NCBI GenBank assembly: GCA_028705775.1
Contig: JAQWCW010000010.1
Coordinates: forward strand, 1 to 64,000
Source: Eubacteriales bacterium
GTDB taxonomy: Bacteria > Bacillota > Clostridia > Christensenellales > Aristaeellaceae
Length of the DNA: 64,000 nucleotides
Direction: 5' to 3'
In this document: positions 8,482 through 17,590 of the stretch, piece by piece
Position numbering within the stretch: the stretch's first letter is position 1
How the letters are laid out: every line of letters begins with the position of its first letter
Program-made: the position numbers and the translations under genes
Notes under the pieces: generated by a model
Told to the model about the DNA's origin: nothing
Database searches by the model: none
What the model saw: the letters and a program-made list of their open reading frames with translations, nothing else

Positions 8482-9681
8482 TTACTGAAGCGCCGAAACG
8501 AACGCGGCGATGCGCTCAAGCCCCGTCTTGATTTGCGAGCGCGATATTGCATAGCTGATACGGAAATAGTTCGGAGCTTCAAACGCTTCGCCGGGAACTA
8601 CCGCCACATGGAAGTTCTCAAGGAGCGCCGAGCAAAGTTCAACAGATGTGCTTAGCTTCTTGCCGTTATAGGATTTGCCGAGGAACTTGCTGATATTGCA
8701 CATAATGTAGAAAGCGCCTTCGGGGCGAACGCAGCGCATATCGGGAATCGCGTTTATCATGTTATACGCAAGGTCCCTGCGGGCTTCAAACTCATCGACC
8801 ATTTTCTTCATATCGTCGTCCTCGCGGGACAGCGCTTCGGTCGCCGCCTCCTGCGCAATGGAGTTTGCATTGCTGGTTGCGTGGCTTTGGTAGCTGCCCA
8901 TAGCCTTTATAACGTCCTTAGGGCCCGCTGCATAGCCGATGCGCCAGCCGGTCATCGCGTACGCCTTGCTCATTCCGTTGACAACAATAGTCTGCTTCTT
9001 GACTTCCTCGCTGATAGAGGCAATCGAAATATGTTTCTTTCCGTCATAGATAAGCTTTTCGTATATTTCATCGCTGAGAATATAAAACTGATGCTTTACC
9101 GCAAGCTCGGCAATAGCCTTCATATGCTCATAATCATAAACAACACCGTTGGGATTGCTCGGGCTTGTCAGAATAAACACCTTGGTTTTCGGCGTTATCA
9201 TCTTTTCAATATCCTCTGCGCTCGGAATAAACCCGCGCTCCTCAGAGGTTCTTATATATACCGGCACTCCGCTGCACATACGAACCATTTCGGGATAGCT
9301 GACCCAGCACGGAGATGGAATCAGAACCTCGTCGCCGGGGTCGAGCATTGCCTGAAGCGCGATATAAAGCGACTGCTTCGCGCCGTTTGAAACGATAATC
9401 TCGTCCGCTCCGTAGGAAAGCCCGTTATCACGAAGAAGCTTGTCGGCTATGGCTTTGCGGAGTTTCACAGTGCCGGAGGAAGCGGTATACTTGGTTTTGC
9501 CATGCCTGATTGCTTCAATCGCGGCATTGCAGATATATTCAGGAGTGCAGAAATCAGGCTCTCCTGCGCCAAAGCTGATTACGTCGATTCCTTTTTCACG
9601 CATTTCGTTCGATTTGCTGTTGATGGACAGCGTAACCGACGGCGTGATTGACGCGCAATGCTTTGAAATCGTAAGTGACAT
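8482..9681 (-). CDS. aspB: Aspartate aminotransferase-type PLP enzyme
   Basis: A 399-residue class I aminotransferase of the AspB (subgroup Ib) type, which interconverts aspartate/2-oxoglutarate and oxaloacetate/glutamate. GAGEPDF is near the N terminus, SNPNGVVY is the cofactor-phosphate loop, and MSKAYAMTGWRIGY contains the lysine that binds pyridoxal phosphate. It is cytoplasmic. It is the first gene of a two-gene unit with the Re-citrate synthase-like gene; it could supply oxaloacetate to it. Substrate is assigned by family resemblance only. Confidence 0.87.
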   Translation of the reverse strand: MSLTISKHCASITPSVTLSINSKSNEMREKGIDVISFGAGEPDFCTPEYICNAAIEAIRHGKTKYTASSGTVKLRKAIADKLLRDNGLSYGADEIIVSNGAKQSLYIALQAMLDPGDEVLIPSPCWVSYPEMVRMCSGVPVYIRTSEERGFIPSAEDIEKMITPKTKVFILTSPSNPNGVVYDYEHMKAIAELAVKHQFYILSDEIYEKLIYDGKKHISIASISEEVKKQTIVVNGMSKAYAMTGWRIGYAAGPKDVIKAMGSYQSHATSNANSIAQEAATEALSREDDDMKKMVDEFEARRDLAYNMINAIPDMRCVRPEGAFYIMCNISKFLGKSYNGKKLSTSVELCSALLENFHVAVVPGEAFEAPNYFRISYAISRSQIKTGLERIAAFVSALQ

Positions 9682-9760
9682 ATCGTTTCCTCCATTTCAT
9701 TTATGAGAGACGTTTAAGGCGTTCCATACGCTAATCAAGCGGCTCCATTGCCGCGTAGGT

Positions 9761-9790
9761 ATAATAGCACAATAAAGAGCATTTTTGCAA
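9761..9790 (-). promoter_or_regulatory. Probable promoter of the aspB unit
   Basis: On the minus strand TTGCAA and TATTAT are separated by 18 bases, about 80 bases before the aspB start. The remaining intergenic bases up to 9925 show nothing I can name. Confidence 0.5.
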
Positions 9791-9925
9791 GCCGTTTCAT
9801 TCATATTTTATGTTTTTGTACAGTACTTGTTCGGCTTATTTGCATTTTATTCGCCATGATAATTCACTTTGGCGGTTGGTTTGCATATTCGTCCTGCATT
9901 TTTGCTTTTTATCCTTCAAAACCGC

Positions 9926-9954
9926 TTGACAAATCTCCGTTTCGCTAATATAAT
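9926..9954 (+). promoter_or_regulatory. Promoter of the tyrosine T-box operon
   Basis: A perfect TTGACA at 9926-9931 and perfect TATAAT at 9949-9954 with the ideal 17-base spacer. Transcription would begin near 9961, exactly at the start of the T-box leader. Confidence 0.85.
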
Positions 9955-9960
9955 CCAAAC

Positions 9961-10222
9961 AACGCGATGACGGGAAGAAGTAACCCTCACCGGCGCCCGC
10001 AGAGAGCCTTTGGTTGGTGCGAAAAGGCGGCGCAGGACGGCGAAATACATCCCCGAGCACAAGCCTGAATTTTTCAAGTAGGGCAAGCCGGTGCGCCGGA
10101 TACAGCGCTGTCGTCATGATTGTGACGCTGAGGTTCGATATCGCAAGATACGGACAAACGGAAGTGGTACAGCGGATTCAAGCCGCCTTCCCCTATTATG
10201 GGAGGGCGGCTTTTTTTCACAT
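9961..10222 (+). promoter_or_regulatory. T-box riboswitch, tyrosine (UAC specifier), with terminator
   Basis: The leader shows the standard T-box order. Stem I opens with GATGACGGGAAGAAGTAA, then the AGAGAG and GGTTGGTGCGAA conserved elements. The specifier loop reads GAAATACA with UAC (tyrosine) at 10046-10048. The T-box sequence AAGTGGTACAGCGG is near 10163; its UGGU bulge can pair with the ACCA end of tRNA. A strong terminator follows at 10180-10217 (AGCCGCC/GGGCGGCT then seven T). Uncharged tRNA-Tyr should stabilise the antiterminator and switch on the aminotransferase, tyrS and yigZ. The presence of tyrS in the operon independently supports the codon reading. Confidence 0.92.
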
Positions 10223-10240
10223 TAAAGGGAGGCAGAAAGA

Positions 10241-11437
10241 ATGAAAATGGCAGAATCGGTAACCTTCGCTGAGCGCTTTAATGGAATAAGCGGCAGCGCA
10301 ATACGCGACATCTTCAAGCTTATCGCGCAGCCGAACATGATTTCCTTCGCGGGAGGCAATCCGTCAAGCCGCGCGCTTGAGGAGGACGTTATTTCCGAAT
10401 TCGCCCGCGAGGTTTTGGCAAAGGACGGCAAAGCGATTCTCCAGTACGGAGCGACCGAAGGCTACGCGCCTCTGCGCGAAAGCATAGCAGATTTCTGCAA
10501 GAGCATTCTCGGCTTCTCCTGTCAGGAAAGCGAAATTCTGCCCATCAGCGGCTCTACGCAGGCTATGGATTTGCTCTGCAAGACGCTCATCAACCCGGGA
10601 GACACAATTCTTGCCGAAAACCCAACCTTCCTCGGCAATATGCAGTGCATGAGGCTCTATCAGGCAAACATAGTTCCTGTCTCAACGGATAACGGCGGCG
10701 TAATCCTTGAGGATTTGGAAGAAAAGATTAAGAAGCACCATCCGAAGATGCTTTACATCATTCCCACCTTCCAGAACCCGACGGGAATAACCCTTGCGGC
10801 GGACAGGCGCGAAAAAATAGCCGAGCTTGCCGAAAAATACGGAGTAATCATCGCCGAGGACGACCCTTACCGCGATTTGCGATACCGCGGAACCGCCCTT
10901 CCGACGATTAAGAGCTACGACAAGGCAGGCTGGGTTATCTATCTCGGCTCCTTCTCCAAGCTCATCTCCCCCGGAATGCGCGTCGGATTCCTCGTTTCCG
11001 GTCAGCCGCTCCTGCGCAAGCTGACGGTAGGCAAGCAGTCGGCGGACGTACACACAAGCAACCTTACCGAAGCGATAATCGACGCTTACCTGCGCAGCGG
11101 CAAGCTGCCCGCGCACATCAAGGATATCTGCTCCTTCTATGGCGAGCAGATGAACGCGATGCTCAGTGAGCTGAGCAAGTTCCCTGCGGGAACTACTCAC
11201 ACCCAGCCTGATGGCGGTCTGTTCATCTGGGCGGCGCTGCCGAACGGAATCAACGCTCTTGATATGCTGAAAAAGTGTATTGAGCATCATGTTGCGTATG
11301 TTCCCGGCACTCACTTCTTCGTCGACGGCGGTCATCTGAATACTCTCAGGCTCAACTTCTCAATGAGCCCTGTTGACAAGATTCATGAGGGAATGACCGC
11401 GCTGCGCGAGGTTCTGGAAAACGAAATAGGCGGCTGA
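10241..11437 (+). CDS. PLP-dependent aminotransferase (aromatic/2-aminoadipate type) under tyrosine T-box control
   Basis: A 398-residue fold-type I aminotransferase of the LysN/MocR-like group. GAEPSS-like [10 protein letters not shown] is near the N terminus, PTFQNPTG is the active-site loop and [13 protein letters not shown] carries the PLP lysine. GGGAGG lies eight bases before the ATG at 10241. Being the first gene behind a tyrosine-sensing T-box and ahead of tyrS, it probably makes tyrosine or phenylalanine from their 2-oxoacids; the family alone would also allow 2-aminoadipate or branched-chain substrates. Confidence 0.85.
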   Translation: MKMAESVTFAERFNGISGSAIRDIFKLIAQPNMISFAGGNPSSRALEEDVISEFAREVLAKDGKAILQYGATEGYAPLRESIADFCKSILGFSCQESEILPISGSTQAMDLLCKTLINPGDTILAENPTFLGNMQCMRLYQANIVPVSTDNGGVILEDLEEKIKKHHPKMLYIIPTFQNPTGITLAADRREKIAELAEKYGVIIAEDDPYRDLRYRGTALPTIKSYDKAGWVIYLGSFSKLISPGMRVGFLVSGQPLLRKLTVGKQSADVHTSNLTEAIIDAYLRSGKLPAHIKDICSFYGEQMNAMLSELSKFPAGTTHTQPDGGLFIWAALPNGINALDMLKKCIEHHVAYVPGTHFFVDGGHLNTLRLNFSMSPVDKIHEGMTALREVLENEIGG

Positions 11438-11465
11438 AATAAACGGTATTGAAAGGAAGATGACA

Positions 11466-12692
11466 ATGGCTAACGTAATGGACACCCTTCGCGAGCGCGG
11501 ATTCCTTGCACAGATTACCTTTGAGGAGGATTTGTACAAGCTGCTCGATAAGGAACAGGTAACGTTTTATGTAGGCTTTGACCCGACGGCGGACAGCCTT
11601 CACATCGGGCATTTCATTCCGATTATGGCTATGGCGCATATGCAGCGCGCGGGTCATCGCCCAATCGCGCTTATGGGCGGCGGAACGGCAATGATTGGCG
11701 ACCCGAGCGGCAAGACCGATATGCGCCAGATGCTTACCAAGGAAACGATTGCGCACAACGTAGAGTACATTAAAAAGCAAATGAGCCGCCTTCTCGATTT
11801 TTCCGAAGGCAAGGCGATGATTGTCAACAACGCCGACTGGCTTTTAGGGCTGAACTACGTTGACTTCCTCCGCGACATAGGCGCTTACTTCTCAGTAAAC
11901 CGTATGCTTTCAGCCGAGTGCTACAAGCAGCGCCTTGAGCGCGGGCTTACCTTCCTTGAGTTCAACTATATGCTCATGCAGAGCTACGACTTCCTTGCGC
12001 TTTACAAGAATTACGGCTGCCGCCTTGAGCTTGGCGGCGACGACCAGTGGAGCAATATGCTCGGAGGCGCCGATTTGATAAGGCGCAAGGAGCAGACGGA
12101 CGCATTCTCCATGACCTGCAAGCTGCTTCTTACGCACGACGGAAAGAAGATGGGCAAAACCGTAGCGGGAGCGCTTTGGCTTGACGGCTCAAAAACCTCT
12201 CCGTTTGATTTCTACCAGTACTGGCGCAATATCGACGACCTTGACGTTGAAAAGTGCCTTGCCTTGCTCACCTTCCTTCCCATGGACGAGGTTCGCCGCT
12301 TAGGCTCATACAAGGACAGCAGAATCAACGAATCCAAGCAAGTTCTCGCCTACGAGATAACTAAGCTCATACACGGCGAGGAAGAAGCGAAAAAGGCTCA
12401 GGAGGCTGCTCTTGCGCTGTTTGCGGGCGGAGCCGACTCAGAGCATATACCCAGCTTTGAGCTTGACAGGGAGGCTTTCAAGGCTGACGCGCGGCTTACG
12501 ACAATTCTTGCGTCCAGCGGGCTTTGCTCCAGCCGCGGCGAGGCGCGTAAAATGGTTCAGCAGGGCGCAGTAACCTTGGGCGGCGAGAAGATTACCGATA
12601 TCGACAAGCTACTTGCCGAGGATGATTTCGGCGCGGACGGCGCGCTTCTGCGCAAGGGCAAAAAGAGCTATATGCGCGTTGTGCTGAAATGA
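11466..12692 (+). CDS. tyrS: Tyrosyl-tRNA synthetase
   Basis: Class I synthetase that charges tRNA-Tyr. The HIGH motif is literally HIGH (LHIGHFIP), and the KMSKS loop is KMGKT, as expected for Tyr[12 protein letters not shown]-like [10 protein letters not shown] is the tyrosine-pocket motif. The C terminus carries an S4 RNA-binding domain ([14 protein letters not shown]). The ATG at 11466 is preferred to one at 11460 because the AAGGAAG site then has normal spacing. It is the second gene of the T-box operon, 22-28 bases after the aminotransferase. Confidence 0.95.
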   Translation: MANVMDTLRERGFLAQITFEEDLYKLLDKEQVTFYVGFDPTADSLHIGHFIPIMAMAHMQRAGHRPIALMGGGTAMIGDPSGKTDMRQMLTKETIAHNVEYIKKQMSRLLDFSEGKAMIVNNADWLLGLNYVDFLRDIGAYFSVNRMLSAECYKQRLERGLTFLEFNYMLMQSYDFLALYKNYGCRLELGGDDQWSNMLGGADLIRRKEQTDAFSMTCKLLLTHDGKKMGKTVAGALWLDGSKTSPFDFYQYWRNIDDLDVEKCLALLTFLPMDEVRRLGSYKDSRINESKQVLAYEITKLIHGEEEAKKAQEAALALFAGGADSEHIPSFELDREAFKADARLTTILASSGLCSSRGEARKMVQQGAVTLGGEKITDIDKLLAEDDFGADGALLRKGKKSYMRVVLK

Positions 12693-13333
12693 AACCCTAT
12701 ATAACGCTCAAAAAAAGCGCGCAGGATGAATTTACCGAAAAGAAAAGCAGATTTATCGGCTTTGCAGCCCCTTGCCGGACAGAGGAGGAAGCGCTCAGCT
12801 TCCTTTCCTCCGTCCGCGAGAGCAACAGGGAAGCAAGGCATATCGCTTACGCTTACATAATCGGCGATAACTTTTCCACAATGCGCTTTTCGGACGACGG
12901 AGAGCCGGGCGGTACTGCCGGAATGCCGATGCTTGAAATACTGAAAACACGTAAGATTTGCTATGCCGCAGTTGCGGTCGTAAGGTATTTCGGCGGAATT
13001 CTGCTCGGCGCGGGAGGGCTTACGCGCGCATACAGTCACGCTGCCGCTCTCGCCGTCAAAGCGTCCGGAGAGGTTATGATGACCCCCTCCGCGCGGCTTA
13101 TACTCTCATGCCCGTATCAGATGTGGGATAAGCTCCAGTATCAGCTCGCACTGCTTCCCGTGATACCCGAAAGCCCCGAATACACCTCCGAGGTCAGAAC
13201 GAGCATTATAGTGCGCGCAGACGACAGGGACAGCGTTGCAAACAGCATTGTAAATCAAACGAACGGCTCTGTTGTCCCCTCGCTTTCAGAAACCATGTAC
13301 TATAAATGGGATATTGAAAGCGTCGACGAATAG
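12689..13333 (+). CDS. yigZ: YigZ/IMPACT family protein
   Basis: A 214-residue protein with the UPF0029 (IMPACT) N-terminal domain, including [27 protein letters not shown] and [18 protein letters not shown], and a DUF1949 C-terminal domain. Bacterial members are linked to ribosome-associated functions, but the activity is not settled. Its ATG overlaps the tyrS stop (ATGA), so translation is coupled. Being under a tyrosine T-box is likely a passenger effect of the operon. Confidence 0.88.
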   Translation: MKPYITLKKSAQDEFTEKKSRFIGFAAPCRTEEEALSFLSSVRESNREARHIAYAYIIGDNFSTMRFSDDGEPGGTAGMPMLEILKTRKICYAAVAVVRYFGGILLGAGGLTRAYSHAAALAVKASGEVMMTPSARLILSCPYQMWDKLQYQLALLPVIPESPEYTSEVRTSIIVRADDRDSVANSIVNQTNGSVVPSLSETMYYKWDIESVDE

Positions 13334-13370
13334 CCGCCTATCGGTTATTCTTTACTGATTTCATAATACG

Positions 13371-13430
13371 AAGCGTCCGGTTAAGCCGTCGGCAAAACTA
13401 AGCCGCCGAAAGCTTTCCGGACGCTTTATA
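13371..13430. terminator. Terminator between yigZ and sdaAA, possibly bidirectional
   Basis: AAGCGTCCGG at 13371 and CCGGACGCTT at 13417 form a ten-base stem around a loop that holds a second pairing (CGGC/GCCG). TTATATT follows on the plus strand. It separates two convergent units. Confidence 0.7.
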
Positions 13431-13505
13431 TTATGTTGTCGATATACTCAGAAAGTTCTAAGCAGGATTGCAGCATATAATACCGGAGCAACTCCCGCGC
13501 TTTGC

Positions 13506-14414
13506 TTACTCTTTGCTTTCCTTACCGTCTTTACTTTCTTTGCTGCCGAAAATCTTGTTTCTCCATTTACAGCCCGTCGGCGTAGCCGCACAGCCGCCCA
13601 AGGCTGTTTCGCGAAGGGACGATGGCATATCCTTGCCGATTTTATACATGGTATCGAGCATTTCGTCAAACGGGACGATTCCCATTGTTCCACTCAGAAC
13701 TATTTCGGCGCAGGTAAGGGCGTTGGACGCGCCCATAGCGTTGCGCATCTGGCAGGGATACTGAACAAGCCCAGCGATAGGGTCGCAGACGAGCCCAAGC
13801 AGGTTGCTTATTGATATTGCGCTTGCCGAAAGCGCCTGAGCGGGCGTTCCTCCGCACATTTCGACAACCGCCGCAGCCGTCATTGCGCTTGCCGCGCCGA
13901 TTTCAGCCTGACAACCCGCCTCTGCGCCTGCAACCGACGCATTGCGCATATAGAGATAACCTACCGCGCCCGCGCAGAGGAAGCCCTTTATAAGCTCGTC
14001 GTCGGAAAGCCCGCGCTCCTCCTGCATAGCGAAAAATACGCCCGGCATAACGCCGGACGAACCGGCGGTCGGAGCTGCCACAACGCAGCCCATAGCTGAA
14101 TTCTGCTCCATAACGCTCATTGAGTAAGCTATCGCCTTCGTAACGAGCGGTCCGCAGAGATTTTCGCCGTTTTTTAGCCTTTGGGCAAGCTTATGCCCCT
14201 CGCCGTTCATAATCCCGCCTATGCTCTTTACGGGCTTTTCAAGAGGCTCCTGATAAGATTTACGCATGACCTCAAGGGTCTTGCGCGCGAAATCCAGCAC
14301 TTCCTCGCGGTTCTGCTTTCCGCGCTCGACTTCGGCTCTGAGCATTGCCTCCGAAATACTTATGCCTTCAGCTTCGCACAGCCGAATAAGCTCTTCTCCA
14401 CTTGAAAACGCCAT
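13506..14414 (-). CDS. sdaAA: L-serine dehydratase, alpha subunit
   Basis: The iron-sulphur subunit of the two-chain L-serine dehydratase, which turns serine into pyruvate and ammonia. The 302 residues include EQNSAMG, the APTAGSSGVMPG loop and cysteines near CDPIAG and the C-terminal half that bind the [4Fe-4S] cluster. The C terminus ends in an unusual repeated, lysine-serine-rich tail (SKESKDGKESKE). It follows sdaAB by 14 bases. The oxygen-sensitive two-subunit form is typical of anaerobic Firmicutes. Confidence 0.93.
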   Translation of the reverse strand: MAFSSGEELIRLCEAEGISISEAMLRAEVERGKQNREEVLDFARKTLEVMRKSYQEPLEKPVKSIGGIMNGEGHKLAQRLKNGENLCGPLVTKAIAYSMSVMEQNSAMGCVVAAPTAGSSGVMPGVFFAMQEERGLSDDELIKGFLCAGAVGYLYMRNASVAGAEAGCQAEIGAASAMTAAAVVEMCGGTPAQALSASAISISNLLGLVCDPIAGLVQYPCQMRNAMGASNALTCAEIVLSGTMGIVPFDEMLDTMYKIGKDMPSSLRETALGGCAATPTGCKWRNKIFGSKESKDGKESKE

Positions 14415-14428
14415 ATCGTCACCCCTTA

Positions 14429-15097
14429 CTACTGAATCAGAATGGAATTAAGGATTAGCTTATTGCTTCTTATATCCTTTATGATTTCGCTTCCTATCGG
14501 CTGCTCGGACTCTATTATGGAATATGATGTTTTCCCGTCCGGCTCGGCATAGCAGCGCATACTGCTGATATTAACCGAATAATCGCTGAGTATGCCGGTA
14601 AAATAGCTGATGACTCCCGGCACGTTGCAGTGCTTCAGTATCAGGGTCGGGAATTCGCCGGTAAAGTTGACGTCCACCTCGTCAAGCCGTATTATCTTAA
14701 TCTTTCCCCCGCCAATCGAAACCGCCGTCGTTACAAGCCTGCTTTCGCCGCCGTCTGCAATAAGCTCAATCCTGACGGTATTCGGATGCGCCGTTTTTGT
14801 TTCATGGTCCTCGATAAAGCGATATTTCAGCCCGCGCTTTTCAGCAAGCTCAAACGAATCGCGGATTCGTATGTCAAACGTATCAAAGCCCATGACTCCG
14901 CCCAAAAGCGCCTTATCCGAGCCATGCCCGCGATATGTTTCGGCAAACGAGCCGTAAAGCGTGAACTTGACCTCCTCCGGCTCTTTTCCGAATATTTTGA
15001 GAGCTGTGCTTGCCATACGGCAGGCGCCCGCCGTATGCGAGCTGGACGGGCCGACCATCCACGGTCCGATAACATCAAACAAGCCAATATCAGGCAT
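14429..15097 (-). CDS. sdaAB: L-serine dehydratase, beta subunit
   Basis: The partner of SdaAA. The N-terminal GPSSSHTAGACRMA segment is diagnostic, and a C-terminal ACT domain (about 148-220) may sense serine. The ATG at 15097 has GGAGGG five bases ahead and is preferred to a TTG twelve bases upstream; it gives 222 residues. Gene order sdaAB-sdaAA is common in Clostridia. It lies 53 bases after the GH10 gene and may share its transcript. Confidence 0.93.
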   Translation of the reverse strand: MPDIGLFDVIGPWMVGPSSSHTAGACRMASTALKIFGKEPEEVKFTLYGSFAETYRGHGSDKALLGGVMGFDTFDIRIRDSFELAEKRGLKYRFIEDHETKTAHPNTVRIELIADGGESRLVTTAVSIGGGKIKIIRLDEVDVNFTGEFPTLILKHCNVPGVISYFTGILSDYSVNISSMRCYAEPDGKTSYSIIESEQPIGSEIIKDIRSNKLILNSILIQ

Positions 15098-15150
15098 AAT
15101 TCCCTCCAACGCGTTAATAGCGCGCAGTTTCCCGCAGTCTGCTTTGCGGT

Positions 15151-16383
15151 TTATCTGCCGATTTCGATGCTGATTTCGTTTTTCTCTTTTCCGGAAAGCT
15201 CAAAGCTTGCGCTGCCGCCGTCGGTTTTTGCCGTATAGCCGCCCTTGAAGCCTGAAAAATCCGCCCTTCCGTCAGCGTCAGTCATCACTTCGATATCCGT
15301 CATCCATTCGCCGCGTATAAGCTCCATCAGCTTATTATAAACGGGCTTCGGCGTATTATCGGCATGAACAACTCCCGCAGGCGCTTTCAGCCAGCCCCCG
15401 TCAACAAAATTCCATGCGGTAATAGCTTCAACAAGCGGCTGCGAGAAAAGAACCGAATACATTTCGGCGGCTTCCTTCGCCTGACGCGCCTCGCCCTCCG
15501 GAGTGGACGGCCAGCTATCAACCTTCCAGTCGTTCAAGTCTTCAATATGCGCAGGCATAATATCGCCGGAAATAAGCGTATTCTCGGTAAAGTGAATAGG
15601 AAGCCCGAAGCGGCTGAACCGCTCAAGCACCTCGCAAAGCTTTTCCTTGCCCCAGTAGCCCTGATGCTGATGGCTTTGAATACCTATTACGCTGATTGGC
15701 ACTCCCGCATCAAGCAGCGCGTCGAGTAAAACCTCATACGCCATTGAAGTGTTGAAGTCGTTTATAAGCAAAGTGGCGTTCGGGTTTGCCTCCTTAGCCG
15801 CCTTGAAAACCTCCTTGACAAGGCTTACTCTGCCGTACTGACGGCATATGCGGGTTATCGCGTTGTCGTATTTATCAAAAACGGGCATAATCACGACCTC
15901 GTTTATAACATCCCACATATCTATTATGCCCTTGAAATCGCCTACATCACGATGAATGCGCTCAATCTGCCTGCGAAGTATTTCCTCATTTGAGAATTCC
16001 ATCAGCCAGTTTGCGCAGGAGGTATGCCAGCAAAGCGGATGACCCTTTACCTCCGCTCCGCGCTCCTTCAGCCATTTGGCAGCCTTGAGCGTTTCCGGCG
16101 TAAGCGTTGGGCCGTCCTTTTCCTTCTGATACCTTGCCCAATAGAAGGGAAGCGTTCCGTAATTGAAAAGCTTCAGCCACTTATCCATCCTGTCGGTCAG
16201 AAAAGCATTCTCCTCCGCGTTCAGCCCGCCCTGCATAAGAGTAACCGTGTCAAACGCGCCGCAGCCGAAAAGAAACTTATGCGAGTTCTGCTTCAAATGA
16301 ACGCGGAGTTCCCTTATTGGGTTGCCGTTTTTATCAAGCAGCCTTACCCGCGCATCAGCCTTGCGCGCCGAAAAGTCATACAT
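15151..16383 (-). CDS. Glycoside hydrolase family 10, intracellular endo-xylanase
   Basis: Cleaves beta-1,4-xylose chains with retention. A small beta-rich N-terminal segment (about 1-35) leads into the TIM barrel. The acid/base is Glu162 in WDVINE and the nucleophile Glu267 in HFTEN; the substrate motif HPLCWH is at about 115-120. The last 45 residues form a short beta-rich tail. There is no signal peptide, so it probably trims imported xylo-oligosaccharides. A perfect 16-base palindrome lies 67 bases upstream and may be the operator. Confidence 0.92.
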   Translation of the reverse strand: MYDFSARKADARVRLLDKNGNPIRELRVHLKQNSHKFLFGCGAFDTVTLMQGGLNAEENAFLTDRMDKWLKLFNYGTLPFYWARYQKEKDGPTLTPETLKAAKWLKERGAEVKGHPLCWHTSCANWLMEFSNEEILRRQIERIHRDVGDFKGIIDMWDVINEVVIMPVFDKYDNAITRICRQYGRVSLVKEVFKAAKEANPNATLLINDFNTSMAYEVLLDALLDAGVPISVIGIQSHQHQGYWGKEKLCEVLERFSRFGLPIHFTENTLISGDIMPAHIEDLNDWKVDSWPSTPEGEARQAKEAAEMYSVLFSQPLVEAITAWNFVDGGWLKAPAGVVHADNTPKPVYNKLMELIRGEWMTDIEVMTDADGRADFSGFKGGYTAKTDGGSASFELSGKEKNEISIEIGR

Positions 16384-16450
16384 AGAAAGTACCTCCGTAA
16401 AATTGATTTGCAGATACGCCTTTAGTCGTTAAGCTCATGTTATCTTATTT

Positions 16451-16466
16451 GTGATAGTTCTATCAC
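16451..16466. promoter_or_regulatory. Perfect 16-base palindrome upstream of the GH10 gene
   Basis: GTGATAGTTCTATCAC reads the same on both strands. It is 67 bases upstream of the GH10 start, where a sugar-responsive repressor or activator could bind. A second hairpin (AGCCC/GGGCT) follows at about 16470-16491. No regulator gene is adjacent, so the partner is unknown. Confidence 0.55.
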
Positions 16467-16640
16467 GAAAGCCCGATTCCTGCCTTGGGCTTAAACGATT
16501 TATTATTCGCGCTGTTTATCGTTGCATTGATAATTCCCCATCGCCGATGCATTCGTCCGTCCTCCGGATGCCCCCGAATAAATTTTAGAAAGATGAATTA
16601 AATCTGTTGAAATTCTGCCTGAGTTTATTCAGGTTTGCTA

Positions 16641-16669
16641 TTGACAGGAGCGGAAGAATATTATATTAT
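16641..16669 (+). promoter_or_regulatory. Promoter of the amino acid ABC operon
   Basis: TTGACA at 16641-16646 and TATTAT at 16664-16669, 17 bases apart. The ATG of the binding protein follows 48 bases downstream. Nothing else I can name is in the 16492-16640 stretch. Confidence 0.75.
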
Positions 16670-16678
16670 GCTATCACG

Positions 16679-16690
16679 TTAGCGCGCTAA
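16679..16690. promoter_or_regulatory. Palindrome at the transcription start of the ABC operon
   Basis: TTAGCGCGCTAA is a perfect 12-base palindrome directly after the -10 box, overlapping the expected start of transcription. This is where a repressor would block the operon. The binding protein is not known. Confidence 0.5.
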
Positions 16691-16717
16691 AGCGCCATTA
16701 ACGAGAGGAGATTGACC

Positions 16718-17521
16718 ATGAAGAAGATTATTGCCGTTCTGCTTGCCGCAATCCTTTTGTTTTCCGTTTCCGCCGCAGCCGTTGCCGAGGACGGCTCGCT
16801 CGAGTATGTAATGAACAACGGTCGCCTGATACTCGGTCTTGACGACAGCTTCCCTCCGATGGGCTACCGCGATGAGAACAACGATATCGTCGGCTTTGAC
16901 ATTGACCTTGCAGCCGCCGTATGCGCCAAGCTCGGAATTGAGCTTGTTGTTCAGCCGATTGACTGGTCATCAAAGGAGCTTGAGCTTGACTCCAAAAACA
17001 TCGACTGCATCTGGAACGGAATGTCCATAACGCCTGCCCGTACAGAGAGCATGGCGATGACCTTCCCCTACCTCAACAATCAGATTGCCTTCTACACCCG
17101 CACAGACAGCGATATCAAATCCACAGAGGACCTTGTCGGCAAAAAGGTTGCCGTTCAAGGCGGCTCTACTGCCGATGATTTGCTTGCCAATGATTTTGCC
17201 GATGTTTCCGCTGCCTTTGCCGAAACCCTTTCATACGACGAATACCTGACCGCGCTCATGGATTTGCAGCAGGGCGGCGTCGACGCCGTTGCGATTGACG
17301 TTTGCGTTGCGGAATTCAAAATCAGCGGAATGGGCGCTGATGATATTAAGCAGGCATTCGTGCTTGCCGACGACAACTACGGAATCGGCTTCCGCAAGGA
17401 TGACATCGCCCTTCGCGATAAGATTCAGGAAGTTCTTATCGAGCTTAAGAAGGACGGAACGGTTGCAGGAATCTCCGAAAAGTGGTTCGGCTCCGACATC
17501 ACCGTTATCCCTGCCGAGTAA
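16718..17521 (+). CDS. Substrate-binding protein of a polar amino acid ABC importer
   Basis: A 267-residue family 3 (SBP_bac_3) receptor that captures an amino acid outside the cell. Residues 1-23 are a signal peptide ending AVA, followed by a two-lobed fold with GLDDSFPPMGYRDE, VGFDIDLAAAV and a C-terminal SEKWFG. No cysteine follows the signal, so unlike most Gram-positive receptors it is not a lipoprotein. The ATG at 16718 has GAGGAG ahead. Context with one permease and one ATPase gives a complete importer; cystine, glutamine or a basic amino acid are possible substrates. Confidence 0.88.
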   Translation: MKKIIAVLLAAILLFSVSAAAVAEDGSLEYVMNNGRLILGLDDSFPPMGYRDENNDIVGFDIDLAAAVCAKLGIELVVQPIDWSSKELELDSKNIDCIWNGMSITPARTESMAMTFPYLNNQIAFYTRTDSDIKSTEDLVGKKVAVQGGSTADDLLANDFADVSAAFAETLSYDEYLTALMDLQQGGVDAVAIDVCVAEFKISGMGADDIKQAFVLADDNYGIGFRKDDIALRDKIQEVLIELKKDGTVAGISEKWFGSDITVIPAE

Positions 17522-17540
17522 GCTTTCTTAGCACAAGCCC

Positions 17541-17573
17541 GAGGCCTGCCCAAACGGCACGGCCTCTTTCTTT
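17541..17573 (+). terminator. Hairpin between binding protein and permease genes
   Basis: GAGGCC at 17541 and GGCCTC at 17561 pair and are followed by TTTCTTT. It likely works as a partial terminator or an RNA stabiliser, so that more receptor than membrane protein is made. Confidence 0.6.
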
Positions 17574-17590
17574 ACGAAAGGACGCGCGCA

